NCBI RefSeq assembly: GCF_019417665.1
Contig: NZ_DXUU01000033.1
Span: 1-33,623, forward strand
Source of the DNA: Ruminococcus sp.
Lineage (GTDB): Bacteria; Bacillota; Clostridia; Oscillospirales; Ruminococcaceae
Direction of reading: 5' to 3'
DNA length: 33,623 nucleotides
Every line of letters begins with the position of its first letter. The stretch's first letter is position 1. Below are positions 15,349 through 23,709 of the stretch, in pieces. The notes under the pieces were generated by a model that was not told the origin of the DNA, ran no database searches, and saw only the letters and a program-made list of their open reading frames with translations. The position numbers were made by a program, and so were the translations under genes.

Positions 15349-16755
15349 ATGAAAAAATATGCAAGAATTGCGCTGAGTTGTTTGCTCGCCGTTGTACTGT
15401 CTGCGCCTCTGGCTGCCTGCGGTTCGGGAGAAGAAGCGGATAAGACCCCGAAAAAGGATATGTCCGCTACTACCCGTGAGGAATTGGCAGAATTGGCAAA
15501 GTCAGATGAACGTCTGACGGGTGAACTGGAGAATAAAACCATCAAGTGGATGTCCGACTGGGACATCAATTCTGATGATACGGGAAAAACAACACCGATT
15601 GAGCTAGCGATCTTTCAGGAACGCTATGGCGGTGAGATCGAGTGGCATCAGACTACCTATGGCGCACGCTATGATAACCTGGCAAATGCCATCAATAGCG
15701 ATGAGGGTGTGGACTTCTTCTACGGCGGCAACTGGGATGCATTCCCAAAGGGTGCTGTCCGGGGGATGTTTGTGCCCTATGACGATTATATTGACCTGGA
15801 TTCTGAACTGTGGGAAGATGTCAAGGACGCCAATGATTCCATGATCTGGGATGGAAAGCACTATATGGCTGTCGTTGAAGTTACCGGCGATAATTGTGTT
15901 ATTATTTATAATCGTAAGACCATGGACGAAAACGGTCTGGATGACCCGGCAGAGTTGCTCGAAAAAGATGAGTGGACATGGGATGCCTTTGAGGACATGC
16001 TGGAGGAATTCGTGGATACCTCTGAGGAACGCTATGGTATTGACAGCTGGTATTTTGAATCCGGTTTGTCTGCTTCTACTGGCGTGCCGTATATTGGCAT
16101 GGAGGACGGCAAGCTGGTGAATAACCTGCGAAATGAAGCCATTGAGGATTATCAGAATTGGATGTACGGGCTGTGGCAGGCGGACTATATTGCTCTTGGT
16201 GTTGGTGACTACGGCTGGACATCCCGTGATTATTACATTGGTGAGGGCAAGCTGCTGTTCTATCCCTGCGGTCTGTGGGCACTGGGAAATGAAAAGTCGC
16301 AGTGGTCCAAGACATTCGGTGAGGATGTATTCTTCGTGCCTGTGCCGAAATATGAAAAGGCCGATGCGTACTATATCCCCACCAGTGTCAATGCTTACTG
16401 TTTCGTAAAGGGCGGCCATAATCCAGAGGGCGTCGGCAAATTCCTGGATTGCTTCCGGTTCAGCAAGATCAGCGATGGTGCACAGGAGATCAGTGACGTG
16501 CAGTTTGTCAGCGATTATGAATGGACAGACGAAATGATCGAGATGAAGAACACCATGAATGAAATGGCGCTGGAAAATCCGGTATTTGATTTCTATAATG
16601 GCATTTCTTCCGATGTTACGGATGTGCTCGACAGCAGCGTCAACGGCATTCGTGCGACTTCCAGAGGCGTGCCGTGGAATGAATCTGTCAATGCCATCTA
16701 TGACCAGGTGCAGAATTATATTGACGAGGTCAATGAGAATCCCACGGTGGGTTAA
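15349..16755 (+). CDS. extracellular solute-binding lipoprotein (ABC sugar-type, UgpB-like)
   Basis: This 468-residue protein begins with a lipoprotein signal peptide whose lipobox LAAC puts the lipidated Cys at residue 24. A Ser/Glu/Lys spacer and a family-1 solute-binding domain follow, recognisable from IKWMSDWDINSDD, FQERYGGEIEW, VDFFYGGNWDAFPKG, VIIYNRKTMDENGLDDP and the WTWDAFEDMLEEF segment. Aromatic and acidic residues are abundant, as is typical of carbohydrate binders. AAAGGAG lies about 13 bases before the ATG, a rather long spacing. No permease or ATPase gene is adjacent, so it must use distant partners or act as a sensor. The ligand is unknown. Confidence 0.88.
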   Translation: MKKYARIALSCLLAVVLSAPLAACGSGEEADKTPKKDMSATTREELAELAKSDERLTGELENKTIKWMSDWDINSDDTGKTTPIELAIFQERYGGEIEWHQTTYGARYDNLANAINSDEGVDFFYGGNWDAFPKGAVRGMFVPYDDYIDLDSELWEDVKDANDSMIWDGKHYMAVVEVTGDNCVIIYNRKTMDENGLDDPAELLEKDEWTWDAFEDMLEEFVDTSEERYGIDSWYFESGLSASTGVPYIGMEDGKLVNNLRNEAIEDYQNWMYGLWQADYIALGVGDYGWTSRDYYIGEGKLLFYPCGLWALGNEKSQWSKTFGEDVFFVPVPKYEKADAYYIPTSVNAYCFVKGGHNPEGVGKFLDCFRFSKISDGAQEISDVQFVSDYEWTDEMIEMKNTMNEMALENPVFDFYNGISSDVTDVLDSSVNGIRATSRGVPWNESVNAIYDQVQNYIDEVNENPTVG

Positions 16756-16772
16756 TCCTGTTGATAACAACA

Positions 16773-16872
16773 AAAAGGGACTGTTGCAGACAGTCAAAAT
16801 CAAACGGTGAAACAATGCGATGCAAATACTGCACCGACCACCGGGATTTTGCTGTTTTGCAACAGTCCTTTT
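16773..16872. repeat. 100-bp MITE-like palindromic element / bidirectional terminator
   Basis: The termini AAAAGGGACTGTTGCA and TGCAACAGTCCTTTT are inverted. Complementarity continues inward (GACAGTCAAAATC with GATTTTGCTGT, then ACGGTG with CACCG), giving a stem of over 30 bp with small bulges and a loop of about 30 nt. It lies between two convergent genes and ends within 6 bp of the HtrA stop codon. It could terminate both, but it is longer than a usual terminator and resembles a miniature inverted-repeat element. Confidence 0.75.
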
Positions 16873-16877
16873 ATGTA

Positions 16878-18632
16878 TCAATAATTCCCCGAAGTATCCT
16901 CCATCAGCTTGCACCGGATGGTGAATTCCTCAAAAGTACCGTCTGCATGATAGCGGCGGCAGCGTGCTTCTATCTCGTCGCCGGCTTTCAGGTCGGCAAT
17001 GGCAGCGCACAGACTGTCATAGTTGCTGACCGCTTCGCCCTGTACAGAGAGAATGACATCATTGGGCTGCAATTCCGTGTTAGCAATGTCACAGTCTGAT
17101 GCGACCTCCGTGACCCAGATGCCGCTGAGATCATCGGGAATTTCTTTCATGCCGATCTCATCCGCAAAGCCCAGCTGTACTTCTTCGATTTCTAGGGAAA
17201 TAAAGGTGATGCCCACACGAACACGGTCAGAAACATGCCCGTTTTCAATGAGATCTTCTACAATGGGCAGTACCTCATTGATGGTAATGGCAAAGCCCAG
17301 TCCCTCATAGCTGGAGCTGACATATTTGGAAGAAGTGATGCCGATGACCTGACCGTACATGTTGACCAGCGCACCGCCGGAATTGCCCGGGCTGATGGCA
17401 GCATTGGTCTGGATGCAGTTCATGTCATAGCCTGTGGCATCGGAACGAATCTGGCGATTCAGCCCGGACACAATGCCGTTTGTCACAGAACCGGTGAGCC
17501 CTGCCGGGTTGCCGATTGCGACAACTGCTTCTCCAAGGACGACTTCGTCGGAATTGCCCATGGTTGCCGCCGGGAGACTCGTTGCCTCAATTTTAATGAC
17601 AGCAAGGTCTGTTTTGGCATCACTGCCCACCACCTGAGCGGCATATTCGTTTTCGTCCGATGTGATGACACGGAATGATTTTCCGTTGGTCAGTACATGG
17701 GCATTGGTAATGATATATCCATCCTCGGAGAGAATGATGCCAGAACCAGTGCCGCTGAGCATGGTGCTGTTGGCATCGCCGTAGGTGTCGATTTCCACAA
17801 TGGACGGTCGGACGGCAGCTGCCACGCCTTCCACGGTATAAGCGCCGTTTTCGTCTACATTTTCCGCAGAAGTGTCCAGATCAGGCTTATCCTGCTGTTG
17901 GATCACGACCTCTGCACCGGATTTAGCAGCATCCGTTGTCTCCGTCTGGCTGGTTGTCTGTACGGCATTGGTATCACCCCGGCGGAATGCCATGATGTCG
18001 CTGCCGATGCAGTAAAGCAGCAGCGCTGCCATGAGACCTGCAACGATCTTCAGCCAGAATGCGGCACGTTTGTCCTTCTGCGCCGCTGTGATAGATGGTT
18101 TTTCCGGTGTCTGCGGCGGCACTTGGGGCGGTACCTGCCAGTTGCCATAATGGGGCTGCTGGTCCTGGTACCAGTTCATAGGACCTTGGGGCTGGGCTTC
18201 CCAGCCGTGTACAGGCTGCCCCATGTTCGGCTGAGGCGGTATGGGATTCTGCGGCGGAACAAATCCTTGCGCCGGCTGTTGAAACTGCGGCGGTACAGAA
18301 TTATGAGGCGGTACAAAACCCGGATTCGGTCGCTGCACATAGGGCGGCACAGGATTTTGGGGTGGGATATAGCCTGGCTTTGGCTGCTGCATTTGAGGTG
18401 CTGCCGGCTTTTGCGGTGGAACATATCCCAATGCCGGCTTCTGTACCGATGGTGCAGGCTGTCGGGGGATTGTATGACTCGGTGCAGGCGGAGGTGTTGA
18501 TGTTGCCGCAGGTTTTGTTCCAGTTCCCGGCAGTGCCTCTGTCGGCCATTTGTGCTGGGGCGGTACTTCTGGCGGTACGGCAGTCTGTGGCGATTCTGGC
18601 TGCATCAATGGCTTCTGTTCTTCTTCCTGCAT
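16878..18632 (-). CDS. HtrA/DegP-like membrane-anchored serine protease with PDZ domain
   Basis: This is a surface quality-control protease. The ATG at 18632 has AAGGAG ten bases upstream and gives 584 residues. An unusually long cytoplasmic Pro/Gln-rich region (1-185) contains four 18-residue tandem repeats (69-140, pattern GxxPPxxxxPP). Then come one transmembrane helix (about 191-216), an extracellular linker, a trypsin-like domain (about 265-465) with triad H312 (TNAHV), D342 (TDLAVI) and S418 (GNSGG), and one PDZ domain (about 475-575). It lies downstream of the two-component genes on the same strand but is separated from them by a terminator. HtrA genes are often controlled by cell-envelope two-component systems, so the link is plausible but unproven. 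Confidence 0.94.
   Translation of the reverse strand: MQEEEQKPLMQPESPQTAVPPEVPPQHKWPTEALPGTGTKPAATSTPPPAPSHTIPRQPAPSVQKPALGYVPPQKPAAPQMQQPKPGYIPPQNPVPPYVQRPNPGFVPPHNSVPPQFQQPAQGFVPPQNPIPPQPNMGQPVHGWEAQPQGPMNWYQDQQPHYGNWQVPPQVPPQTPEKPSITAAQKDKRAAFWLKIVAGLMAALLLYCIGSDIMAFRRGDTNAVQTTSQTETTDAAKSGAEVVIQQQDKPDLDTSAENVDENGAYTVEGVAAAVRPSIVEIDTYGDANSTMLSGTGSGIILSEDGYIITNAHVLTNGKSFRVITSDENEYAAQVVGSDAKTDLAVIKIEATSLPAATMGNSDEVVLGEAVVAIGNPAGLTGSVTNGIVSGLNRQIRSDATGYDMNCIQTNAAISPGNSGGALVNMYGQVIGITSSKYVSSSYEGLGFAITINEVLPIVEDLIENGHVSDRVRVGITFISLEIEEVQLGFADEIGMKEIPDDLSGIWVTEVASDCDIANTELQPNDVILSVQGEAVSNYDSLCAAIADLKAGDEIEARCRRYHADGTFEEFTIRCKLMEDTSGNY
18213..18428 (-). repeat. four 54-bp tandem repeats inside the HtrA gene
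   Basis: These encode four successive 18-residue units beginning GYVPPQKP, GYIPPQNP, GFVPPHNS and GFVPPQNP, each followed by a Pro-Pro/Pro-Gln segment. Confidence 0.8.
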
Positions 18633-18704
18633 CTGGCAGACGCTCCTTTCAAGTGTGTTGCGGCGGTAATACAAAATATATCAAAAGCAGTGTTTGCCGC
18701 CTTA

Positions 18705-18750
18705 TGAAAAAACGGACAGAACCGGCACCTTTCTGCCGGAATACCGTCCG
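18705..18750 (-). terminator. terminator after the histidine kinase gene
   Basis: On the minus strand CGGACGGTATTCCGGCA pairs with TGCCGGTTCTGTCCG, with small internal mismatches, and is followed by TTTTTT. It separates the two-component operon from the HtrA gene. Confidence 0.8.
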
Positions 18751-18784
18751 CTTGTTATGAATGTGATGGCTTTGGCAATCCGTA

Positions 18785-20296
18785 TTACGACGGGTTGTCT
18801 GTTTCCTCTTCTTCCGGCAGTTCCATATGGGGCAGGCGTACTTCGAATTCCGTGTATACATGCTCCTCGCTGCGCACCTGGATCTGGGCGTGGTGGAGAT
18901 GGATGATACGTCGGGTGATATCCAGCCCCAGCCCCAGTCCGGTTTTGTCCTGGCTGCGGGAAAAGTCGGATTTATAGAATCGTTCGAAAATCTTCGGCAA
19001 TTCTTCTTTGGAAATGCCGTTTCCGGTGTTGCGGATGGCAAACACCCATTCGTTGTCCTTGTCAGTGAAGGTAAAGGAGATCGTTCCTCCATCGTTGACA
19101 AATTTTACGGCATTTTCCACCAGGTTATAGATCACCTGACCAATGAGATCCGGGTCGGCGCAGACACGCACCGGTGGACTATCCAGACCTTCAATGGCGA
19201 TATTCCGTTTTTCCAGGCGGTTTTCGAACATGAGTACTGTCCGGAATGCTGTATCGTTCAATGTGAACATCCGGTAATTCAACTGAATCGTCCCGGCGTC
19301 AAACTTTGTCAGATTCAGCATGGAAGTAACCAGCATTTTCAGCCGTTGGACTTCCTGAGAGACAATGGAAAGATATTCCATGCGCTTATTTTTGGTAACC
19401 GTACCGTCCAGTATGCCTTCCACAAAGCCGCTGATAATGGTCATGGGCGTCCGCAGCTCGTGTGAGACATTGGATACAAACTGCCGGCTGGATTCTTCTG
19501 CACGCTGTGCCTGGCTGCTGATCGTCTCTGCCAGTATGGCGATCTCCTCCAGCTCTGTTCCGGCGTATTTTTCCGGTGAAAGAGGCTGACTATAGTCACC
19601 CTGGGCATACTGTTTCATAGAAGTCAGAAGCTGATCCAGTTGTTTTGATTTGACATGGATGGAGTATAGGATCAGCACGATGGAAACAAGAAGCAGTCCC
19701 ACGACCAGAAGGATCCCGGTAAATATCATATCCGATGTGTAGACGTTCAGCGGTTTTGTAAAGGAACTGGAAAACAGATAATAAGTTTTTGTTTCGCCGT
19801 TTTCTGTTAGTGTCAGCGTTGTACCGCGGCAGAGCATAGGCTCTGCAATAGAACGGTCAAATTTTCCGGCAGCATGGTCTGTCAAATAAGTGCCTTCTTT
19901 TTCCATCACGCTGCGGATCGCTGTATCCAGTACCAGATCATCCGCCTGCTGTTCTGTATTCCAGCTGCAAAGCAAACACTGCCCTTCTTCATTGAAGAGA
20001 TAAATAAAGATGTTCAGCTGCTCGGCAATTTTGTTGATCTGGGCGGGGATATAATACTGCAGCATATCTTCGTTGGGGAATTTCCGGTTGTGTTCCACAA
20101 TATCACTTGTCATGATATCGCAGGCACGCAATGCATTATTGTAATAATCCCGTTTATAGCGGCTGATGGCGTAACCAAGAGTCACCATAACTGTCACGAT
20201 CAGCAGGAATACCACCAGCAGCAGACGAATAAAGAAAGTCTGCCGCATCCGTCTCCGGCGCATACGTTGCGTACGGGTAGTTTCTGGTATTTCCAC
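18785..20296 (-). CDS. sensor histidine kinase (HisKA/HATPase)
   Basis: This 503-residue membrane kinase is the partner of the response regulator directly upstream. It has an Arg-rich cytoplasmic start, TM1 (about 22-43), an extracellular sensor domain (about 45-188), TM2 (about 190-212), HAMP (about 213-265), and a HisKA domain with phospho-acceptor H279 in VSHELRTP. The HATPase domain carries the N-box NLVENAVKF, the G1 box RNTGNGIS and the G2 box GLGLGLDI. The start codon is GTG, 6 bases beyond the regulator stop. GAGGAAG lies inside the regulator's last codons, so translation is probably coupled. The layout resembles PhoR/ResE/VicK-type kinases, but the signal is unknown. Confidence 0.93.
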   Translation of the reverse strand: MEIPETTRTQRMRRRRMRQTFFIRLLLVVFLLIVTVMVTLGYAISRYKRDYYNNALRACDIMTSDIVEHNRKFPNEDMLQYYIPAQINKIAEQLNIFIYLFNEEGQCLLCSWNTEQQADDLVLDTAIRSVMEKEGTYLTDHAAGKFDRSIAEPMLCRGTTLTLTENGETKTYYLFSSSFTKPLNVYTSDMIFTGILLVVGLLLVSIVLILYSIHVKSKQLDQLLTSMKQYAQGDYSQPLSPEKYAGTELEEIAILAETISSQAQRAEESSRQFVSNVSHELRTPMTIISGFVEGILDGTVTKNKRMEYLSIVSQEVQRLKMLVTSMLNLTKFDAGTIQLNYRMFTLNDTAFRTVLMFENRLEKRNIAIEGLDSPPVRVCADPDLIGQVIYNLVENAVKFVNDGGTISFTFTDKDNEWVFAIRNTGNGISKEELPKIFERFYKSDFSRSQDKTGLGLGLDITRRIIHLHHAQIQVRSEEHVYTEFEVRLPHMELPEEEETDNPS

Positions 20297-20301
20297 AGAA
20301 C

Positions 20302-21000
20302 TTATTCGTCTTCCTCGGATTCGAACTTATAGCCGACGCCCCATACAGTCTTGAGAGACCATCTGTCGGAAACGCCTTCCAGTTTTTCACGCAGACGCTT
20401 GATGTGTACGTCGATGGTACGGGAGTCACCGTAATACTCAAAGCCCCATACCTCATCCAGCAGCTGGTCACGGGTGTATACACGGTTCGGGTTGGATGCC
20501 AGATAGAACAGCAGTTCCAGTTCTTTTGGCGGTGTATCAACGACCTTGCCGTCTACACGCAGCTCATAGCGGGTCATATTGACGGACAGCTTGTCATAGC
20601 GGACTTCCTTCACTTCGGATTCTTCCGGAGAATTGCCGATTCTTCTTGCGATCGCCTTGATACGTGCAATGACTTCTTTGGTATCGAAGGGCTTTACTAC
20701 ATAGTCATCTGCACCCAGTTCCAGACCCAGTACCTTATCAAAAGTGTCGCCTTTTGCGGTGATCATAATGATCGGCACGCTGGACTTTTTGCGCACCTCA
20801 CGACATACCTGCCAGCCGTCAACGGTGGGCAGCATAACATCCAGAAGAATAATATCCGGCTTCAGTGCATTGAACTTTACCAGTGCCTCTTCGCCGTCAT
20901 AGGACAGTATTACGCTATATCCCTCATTTTCCAGATACATCCGCAGCACGTCACAGATATTCGGGTCATCATCCACAACAAGAACTTTTTCCAGTGCCAT
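20302..21000 (-). CDS. OmpR/PhoB-family response regulator
   Basis: The 232 residues from ATG 21000 (GAGGAAGG upstream) give a receiver domain (about 5-117) with acidic pocket D10-D12, phospho-acceptor D54 (IILLDVMLP), conserved Thr/Ser in MITAKG and Lys in VVKPFD. A winged-helix DNA-binding domain (about 130-230) follows, with ELELLFYLASNPNRVYTRDQLLDEVWG and SRTIDVHIKRLREKLE. It is the first gene of a two-gene operon with the kinase. The longer in-frame opening to 21078 adds no conserved residues. Confidence 0.95.
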   Translation of the reverse strand: MALEKVLVVDDDPNICDVLRMYLENEGYSVILSYDGEEALVKFNALKPDIILLDVMLPTVDGWQVCREVRKKSSVPIIMITAKGDTFDKVLGLELGADDYVVKPFDTKEVIARIKAIARRIGNSPEESEVKEVRYDKLSVNMTRYELRVDGKVVDTPPKELELLFYLASNPNRVYTRDQLLDEVWGFEYYGDSRTIDVHIKRLREKLEGVSDRWSLKTVWGVGYKFESEEDE

Positions 21001-21122
21001 AATTTTCACGCCTTCCTCATTTTTTATAATGTAATATTTGTTTTTTCTGGACCATGCCCAGACGGGGCAGATCCTCAATTCCCTCCGGCATTGTCGAAAT
21101 ACGCCGGTTTCCTTGCAATTCC

Positions 21123-21149
21123 ATTATACTATAAGTATGTGTTTGACAA
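21123..21149 (-). promoter_or_regulatory. possible promoter of the two-component operon
   Basis: On the minus strand TTGTCA is followed by 15 bp and TATAAT. The -10 is perfect; the spacer is short. Apart from this and the groES signals, the 475-bp gap 21001-21475 is AT-rich and shows no gene. Confidence 0.4.
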
Positions 21150-21368
21150 GTGTATATATGATGTATATTTTATGTTCTAAATGTAAAATGTGAAGAATGT
21201 AAAATTACAGCGTGTATTAGTTAGTTTATTTTTTGCCAAATCAATTGCACTTCGCATTTCTTTACGATGCAATGACATGAATTTTGTGGAAAGTGTTACA
21301 TTATCACATTCTGGGAAGATGGAAAATTGTGCATATATCTGAAATTCTTGAAATTTGCGCAAAAGCCC

Positions 21369-21396
21369 TTGATTTTTTCTGAAAAGTTGGTAAAAT
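21369..21396 (+). promoter_or_regulatory. promoter of groES-groEL
   Basis: TTGATT (21369-21374), a 16-bp spacer, TAAAAT (21391-21396), directly before the CIRCE operator. Confidence 0.7.
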
Positions 21397-21401
21397 AGAT
21401 A

Positions 21402-21428
21402 TTAGCACTCAGGAAGATTGAGTGCTAA
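21402..21428 (+). promoter_or_regulatory. CIRCE operator (HrcA binding site)
   Basis: TTAGCACTC, 9 bases, GAGTGCTAA is a perfect match to the CIRCE consensus, overlapping the expected transcription start. It implies HrcA repression of groESL and induction by heat shock. hrcA itself is not in this window. Confidence 0.98.
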
Positions 21429-21475
21429 CAGGTTTGAGAAACAAGTGATAATTTTGTATGCAGGAGGAATGAATC

Positions 21476-21769
21476 ATGACAATGAAACCGTTGGTAGACA
21501 GAGTACTGATAAAGGTGGAAAAAGATCAGGAGGAAAAGACCGCAGGCGGTCTGGTTCTGGCAACCAAGACACCGGCTGGTGTTCCGGCAAAGGGTAAGGT
21601 CGTAGCGTGCGGTGAAGGCAAGTTTGCTCCGAACGGCAATCGTATTCCCATGCAGGTAAAGGTGGGCGATACTGTTCTGATCAGCCAGGGTGCTGGTCAG
21701 AAGATCAAGCTGGACGGCGAAGAGCTGGTTCTGGTTTATGAAAGTGAAATTCTGGGTATTGCAGAATAA
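21476..21769 (+). CDS. groES: co-chaperonin GroES
   Basis: GroES is the 10-kDa lid of the GroEL folding chamber. At 97 residues it is near the family norm. Motifs are MKPLVDRVLIKVEKDQEEKT, the mobile loop around KTAGGLVLATKTP, GEGKFAPNG, VKVGDTVLISQGAGQKIKLDGEE and the C-terminal VYESEILGI. AGGAGG precedes the ATG. It lies 37 bp upstream of groEL under the CIRCE-controlled promoter. Confidence 0.98.
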   Translation: MTMKPLVDRVLIKVEKDQEEKTAGGLVLATKTPAGVPAKGKVVACGEGKFAPNGNRIPMQVKVGDTVLISQGAGQKIKLDGEELVLVYESEILGIAE

Positions 21770-21806
21770 TTGTCCTACATTATAATGAGAAAAGGAGTTT
21801 TTGATC

Positions 21807-23435
21807 ATGGCAAAGGATATTAAGTATAATGCAGATGCAAGAGAAGGTCTGATCACTGGTATCGACAAGCTGGCAGACACCGTAAAGATCACTTTGGGTC
21901 CGAAGGGACGCAACGTGGTTCTGGATCGTGAATTCGGTGCACCGCTGGTGACCAACGACGGCGTTACCATTGCAAAGGACATTGAACTGGAAGATCCCTT
22001 TGAGAATATGGGCGCACAGCTGGTTCGTGAAGTTGCTACTAAAACAAACGATGCTGCTGGCGATGGTACTACAACTGCTACCGTTCTGGCACAATCCCTC
22101 ATTCACGAGGGTGTGAAGAACATTGCTGCCGGCGCAAATCCTATGGTTCTGCGTAAGGGTATCGCAAAGGCTGTCGATGTTGCAGTAGACAGCATCAAGG
22201 CAAATTCCAAGCAGATCGAGGGAACCGCAGACATCGAGCGTATCGCTACCATCTCTTCTGCAGATGAGACTGTGGGCAAGCTGATCGCTGAGGCAATGGA
22301 GAAGGTTTCTACTGACGGTGTCATTACCATTGAAGAAGGCAAGACCGCAGAGACCTACAGCGAAGTAGTTGAAGGTATGCAGTTTGACCGGGGCTATATG
22401 TCTCCGTATATGGTAACAGACCGTGAGAAGATGAAGGTCGTTTATGATGATGCGCTGGTATTCATCACCGATAAGACCATCAACAATATTCAGGACATTC
22501 TGTCGCTGCTGGAGCAGATCGTAAAGATGGGCAAGAAGCTCTTGATCATTGCTGAGGATATCGAGGGCGAGGCTCTGACTACGATCATCTTGAACAACAT
22601 CCGTGGTACTTTCAAGTGCGCTGCTGTCAAGGCTCCGGGCTTTGGCGACAGAAGAAAGGAAATGCTTCAGGATATTGCAATCCTGACCGGCGGTACAGTT
22701 CTGTCCTCTGATCTGGGCATGGAATTGAGCGATGCAAGCATGGATATGCTGGGTCAGGTAGGTCAGGTTGTTATCGACAAGGAAAACACTATCCTGGTAG
22801 GCGGTGCTGGTACTTCTGAGGCGATCCAGGAGAGAATTACCGAGATCAAGCACCAGATCGAAGCTTCTACCTCTGACTTTGACCGTGAGAAGATGCAGGA
22901 GCGCATCGGCAAGCTGTCCGGCGGTGTTGCTGTGATCAAGGTTGGCGCTGCGACTGAAGTTGAGATGAAGGAAAAGAAGCTGCGCATTGAGGACGCTTTG
23001 TCTGCAACAAAGGCAGCTGTAGAAGAGGGCATGGTTGCCGGCGGCGGTACTGCACTGATCAATGCGATCCCGGCAGTAGAAAAGCTGCTCCCGTCTCTGG
23101 ACGGCGACGAAAAGACCGGTGCAAAGATCGTACTCCGTGCACTGGAAGCACCGCTTCGTCAAATCGCAGCCAATGCTGGTCTGGAAGGCAGCATTATCGT
23201 TGACAAGATCAGACGCAGCCGCAAGGTTGGCTATGGTTTCGATGCATACAACGAGACTTACTGCGATATGATGAGCAGCGGCATTGTTGACCCGACAAAG
23301 GTTACCAGAAGTGCACTGCAGAATGCAGCTTCTATTGCAGCTATGGTATTGACCACAGAGAGCGCAGTGGCAAACATTCCGAAGGAAGAGCCGGCAGCAG
23401 CTGCTCCGGCAGGCGGCATGGGCGGCATGTATTAA
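21807..23435 (+). CDS. groEL: chaperonin GroEL
   Basis: GroEL is the 60-kDa ATP-dependent chaperonin. The ATG at 21807 (MAKDIKYNADAREG) with AAAAGGAG upstream gives 542 residues, the usual size. Conserved segments include TLGPKGRNVVLD, the ATP-binding DGTTTATVLAQ (DAAGDGTTTAT), TISSADE, PYMVTDREKM, KAPGFGDRRKEMLQDIA, GGVAVIKVGA, VAGGGTAL and the Gly-Met-rich tail GGMGGMY. It forms one operon with groES and is heat-inducible through CIRCE. Confidence 0.98.
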   Translation: MAKDIKYNADAREGLITGIDKLADTVKITLGPKGRNVVLDREFGAPLVTNDGVTIAKDIELEDPFENMGAQLVREVATKTNDAAGDGTTTATVLAQSLIHEGVKNIAAGANPMVLRKGIAKAVDVAVDSIKANSKQIEGTADIERIATISSADETVGKLIAEAMEKVSTDGVITIEEGKTAETYSEVVEGMQFDRGYMSPYMVTDREKMKVVYDDALVFITDKTINNIQDILSLLEQIVKMGKKLLIIAEDIEGEALTTIILNNIRGTFKCAAVKAPGFGDRRKEMLQDIAILTGGTVLSSDLGMELSDASMDMLGQVGQVVIDKENTILVGGAGTSEAIQERITEIKHQIEASTSDFDREKMQERIGKLSGGVAVIKVGAATEVEMKEKKLRIEDALSATKAAVEEGMVAGGGTALINAIPAVEKLLPSLDGDEKTGAKIVLRALEAPLRQIAANAGLEGSIIVDKIRRSRKVGYGFDAYNETYCDMMSSGIVDPTKVTRSALQNAASIAAMVLTTESAVANIPKEEPAAAAPAGGMGGMY

Positions 23436-23464
23436 TTCGCTCCCCTTGAAAATCTTTTATAGAT

Positions 23465-23503
23465 AAAAAACCGTATCCGGTGAATGCCGGGTACGGTTTT
23501 TTT
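23465..23503 (+). terminator. terminator of groESL
   Basis: AAAAAACCGTA pairs with TACGGTTTTTTT, enclosing TCCGG / CCGGG. It lies 29 bp after the groEL stop. Confidence 0.9.
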
Positions 23504-23622
23504 GCGTTTGCAGTTGTTTTTCTGTCAGCAGAGAATCAAATCCATGTAGTGTAAATTCAAGAATATTACTCATCCATTTTTAAGGAGGCAGCCGCCTGCG
23601 GCGATTTCATTTTATGAAAACA

Positions 23623-23651
23623 TTGACCTTTTGCGTTATTTTTGTTATAAT
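23623..23651 (+). promoter_or_regulatory. promoter of the glycosyltransferase gene
   Basis: TTGACC (23623-23628), a 17-bp spacer, TATAAT (23646-23651). A palindromic GCCGCCTGCGGC motif lies just upstream at about 23591-23602. Confidence 0.75.
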
Positions 23652-23709
23652 AAGAAAAAAGACGAAATGGATGGCTTTTTGTCGAATGGAATGAGAGTGA
23701 TAGCAAGCT

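Noticed and set aside
21780..23162. Minus-strand 460-codon frame opposite groEL
   Set aside because: It is antisense to highly conserved groEL, with Cys/His/Leu-rich composition typical of mirrored frames, and has no ribosome site or known domain.
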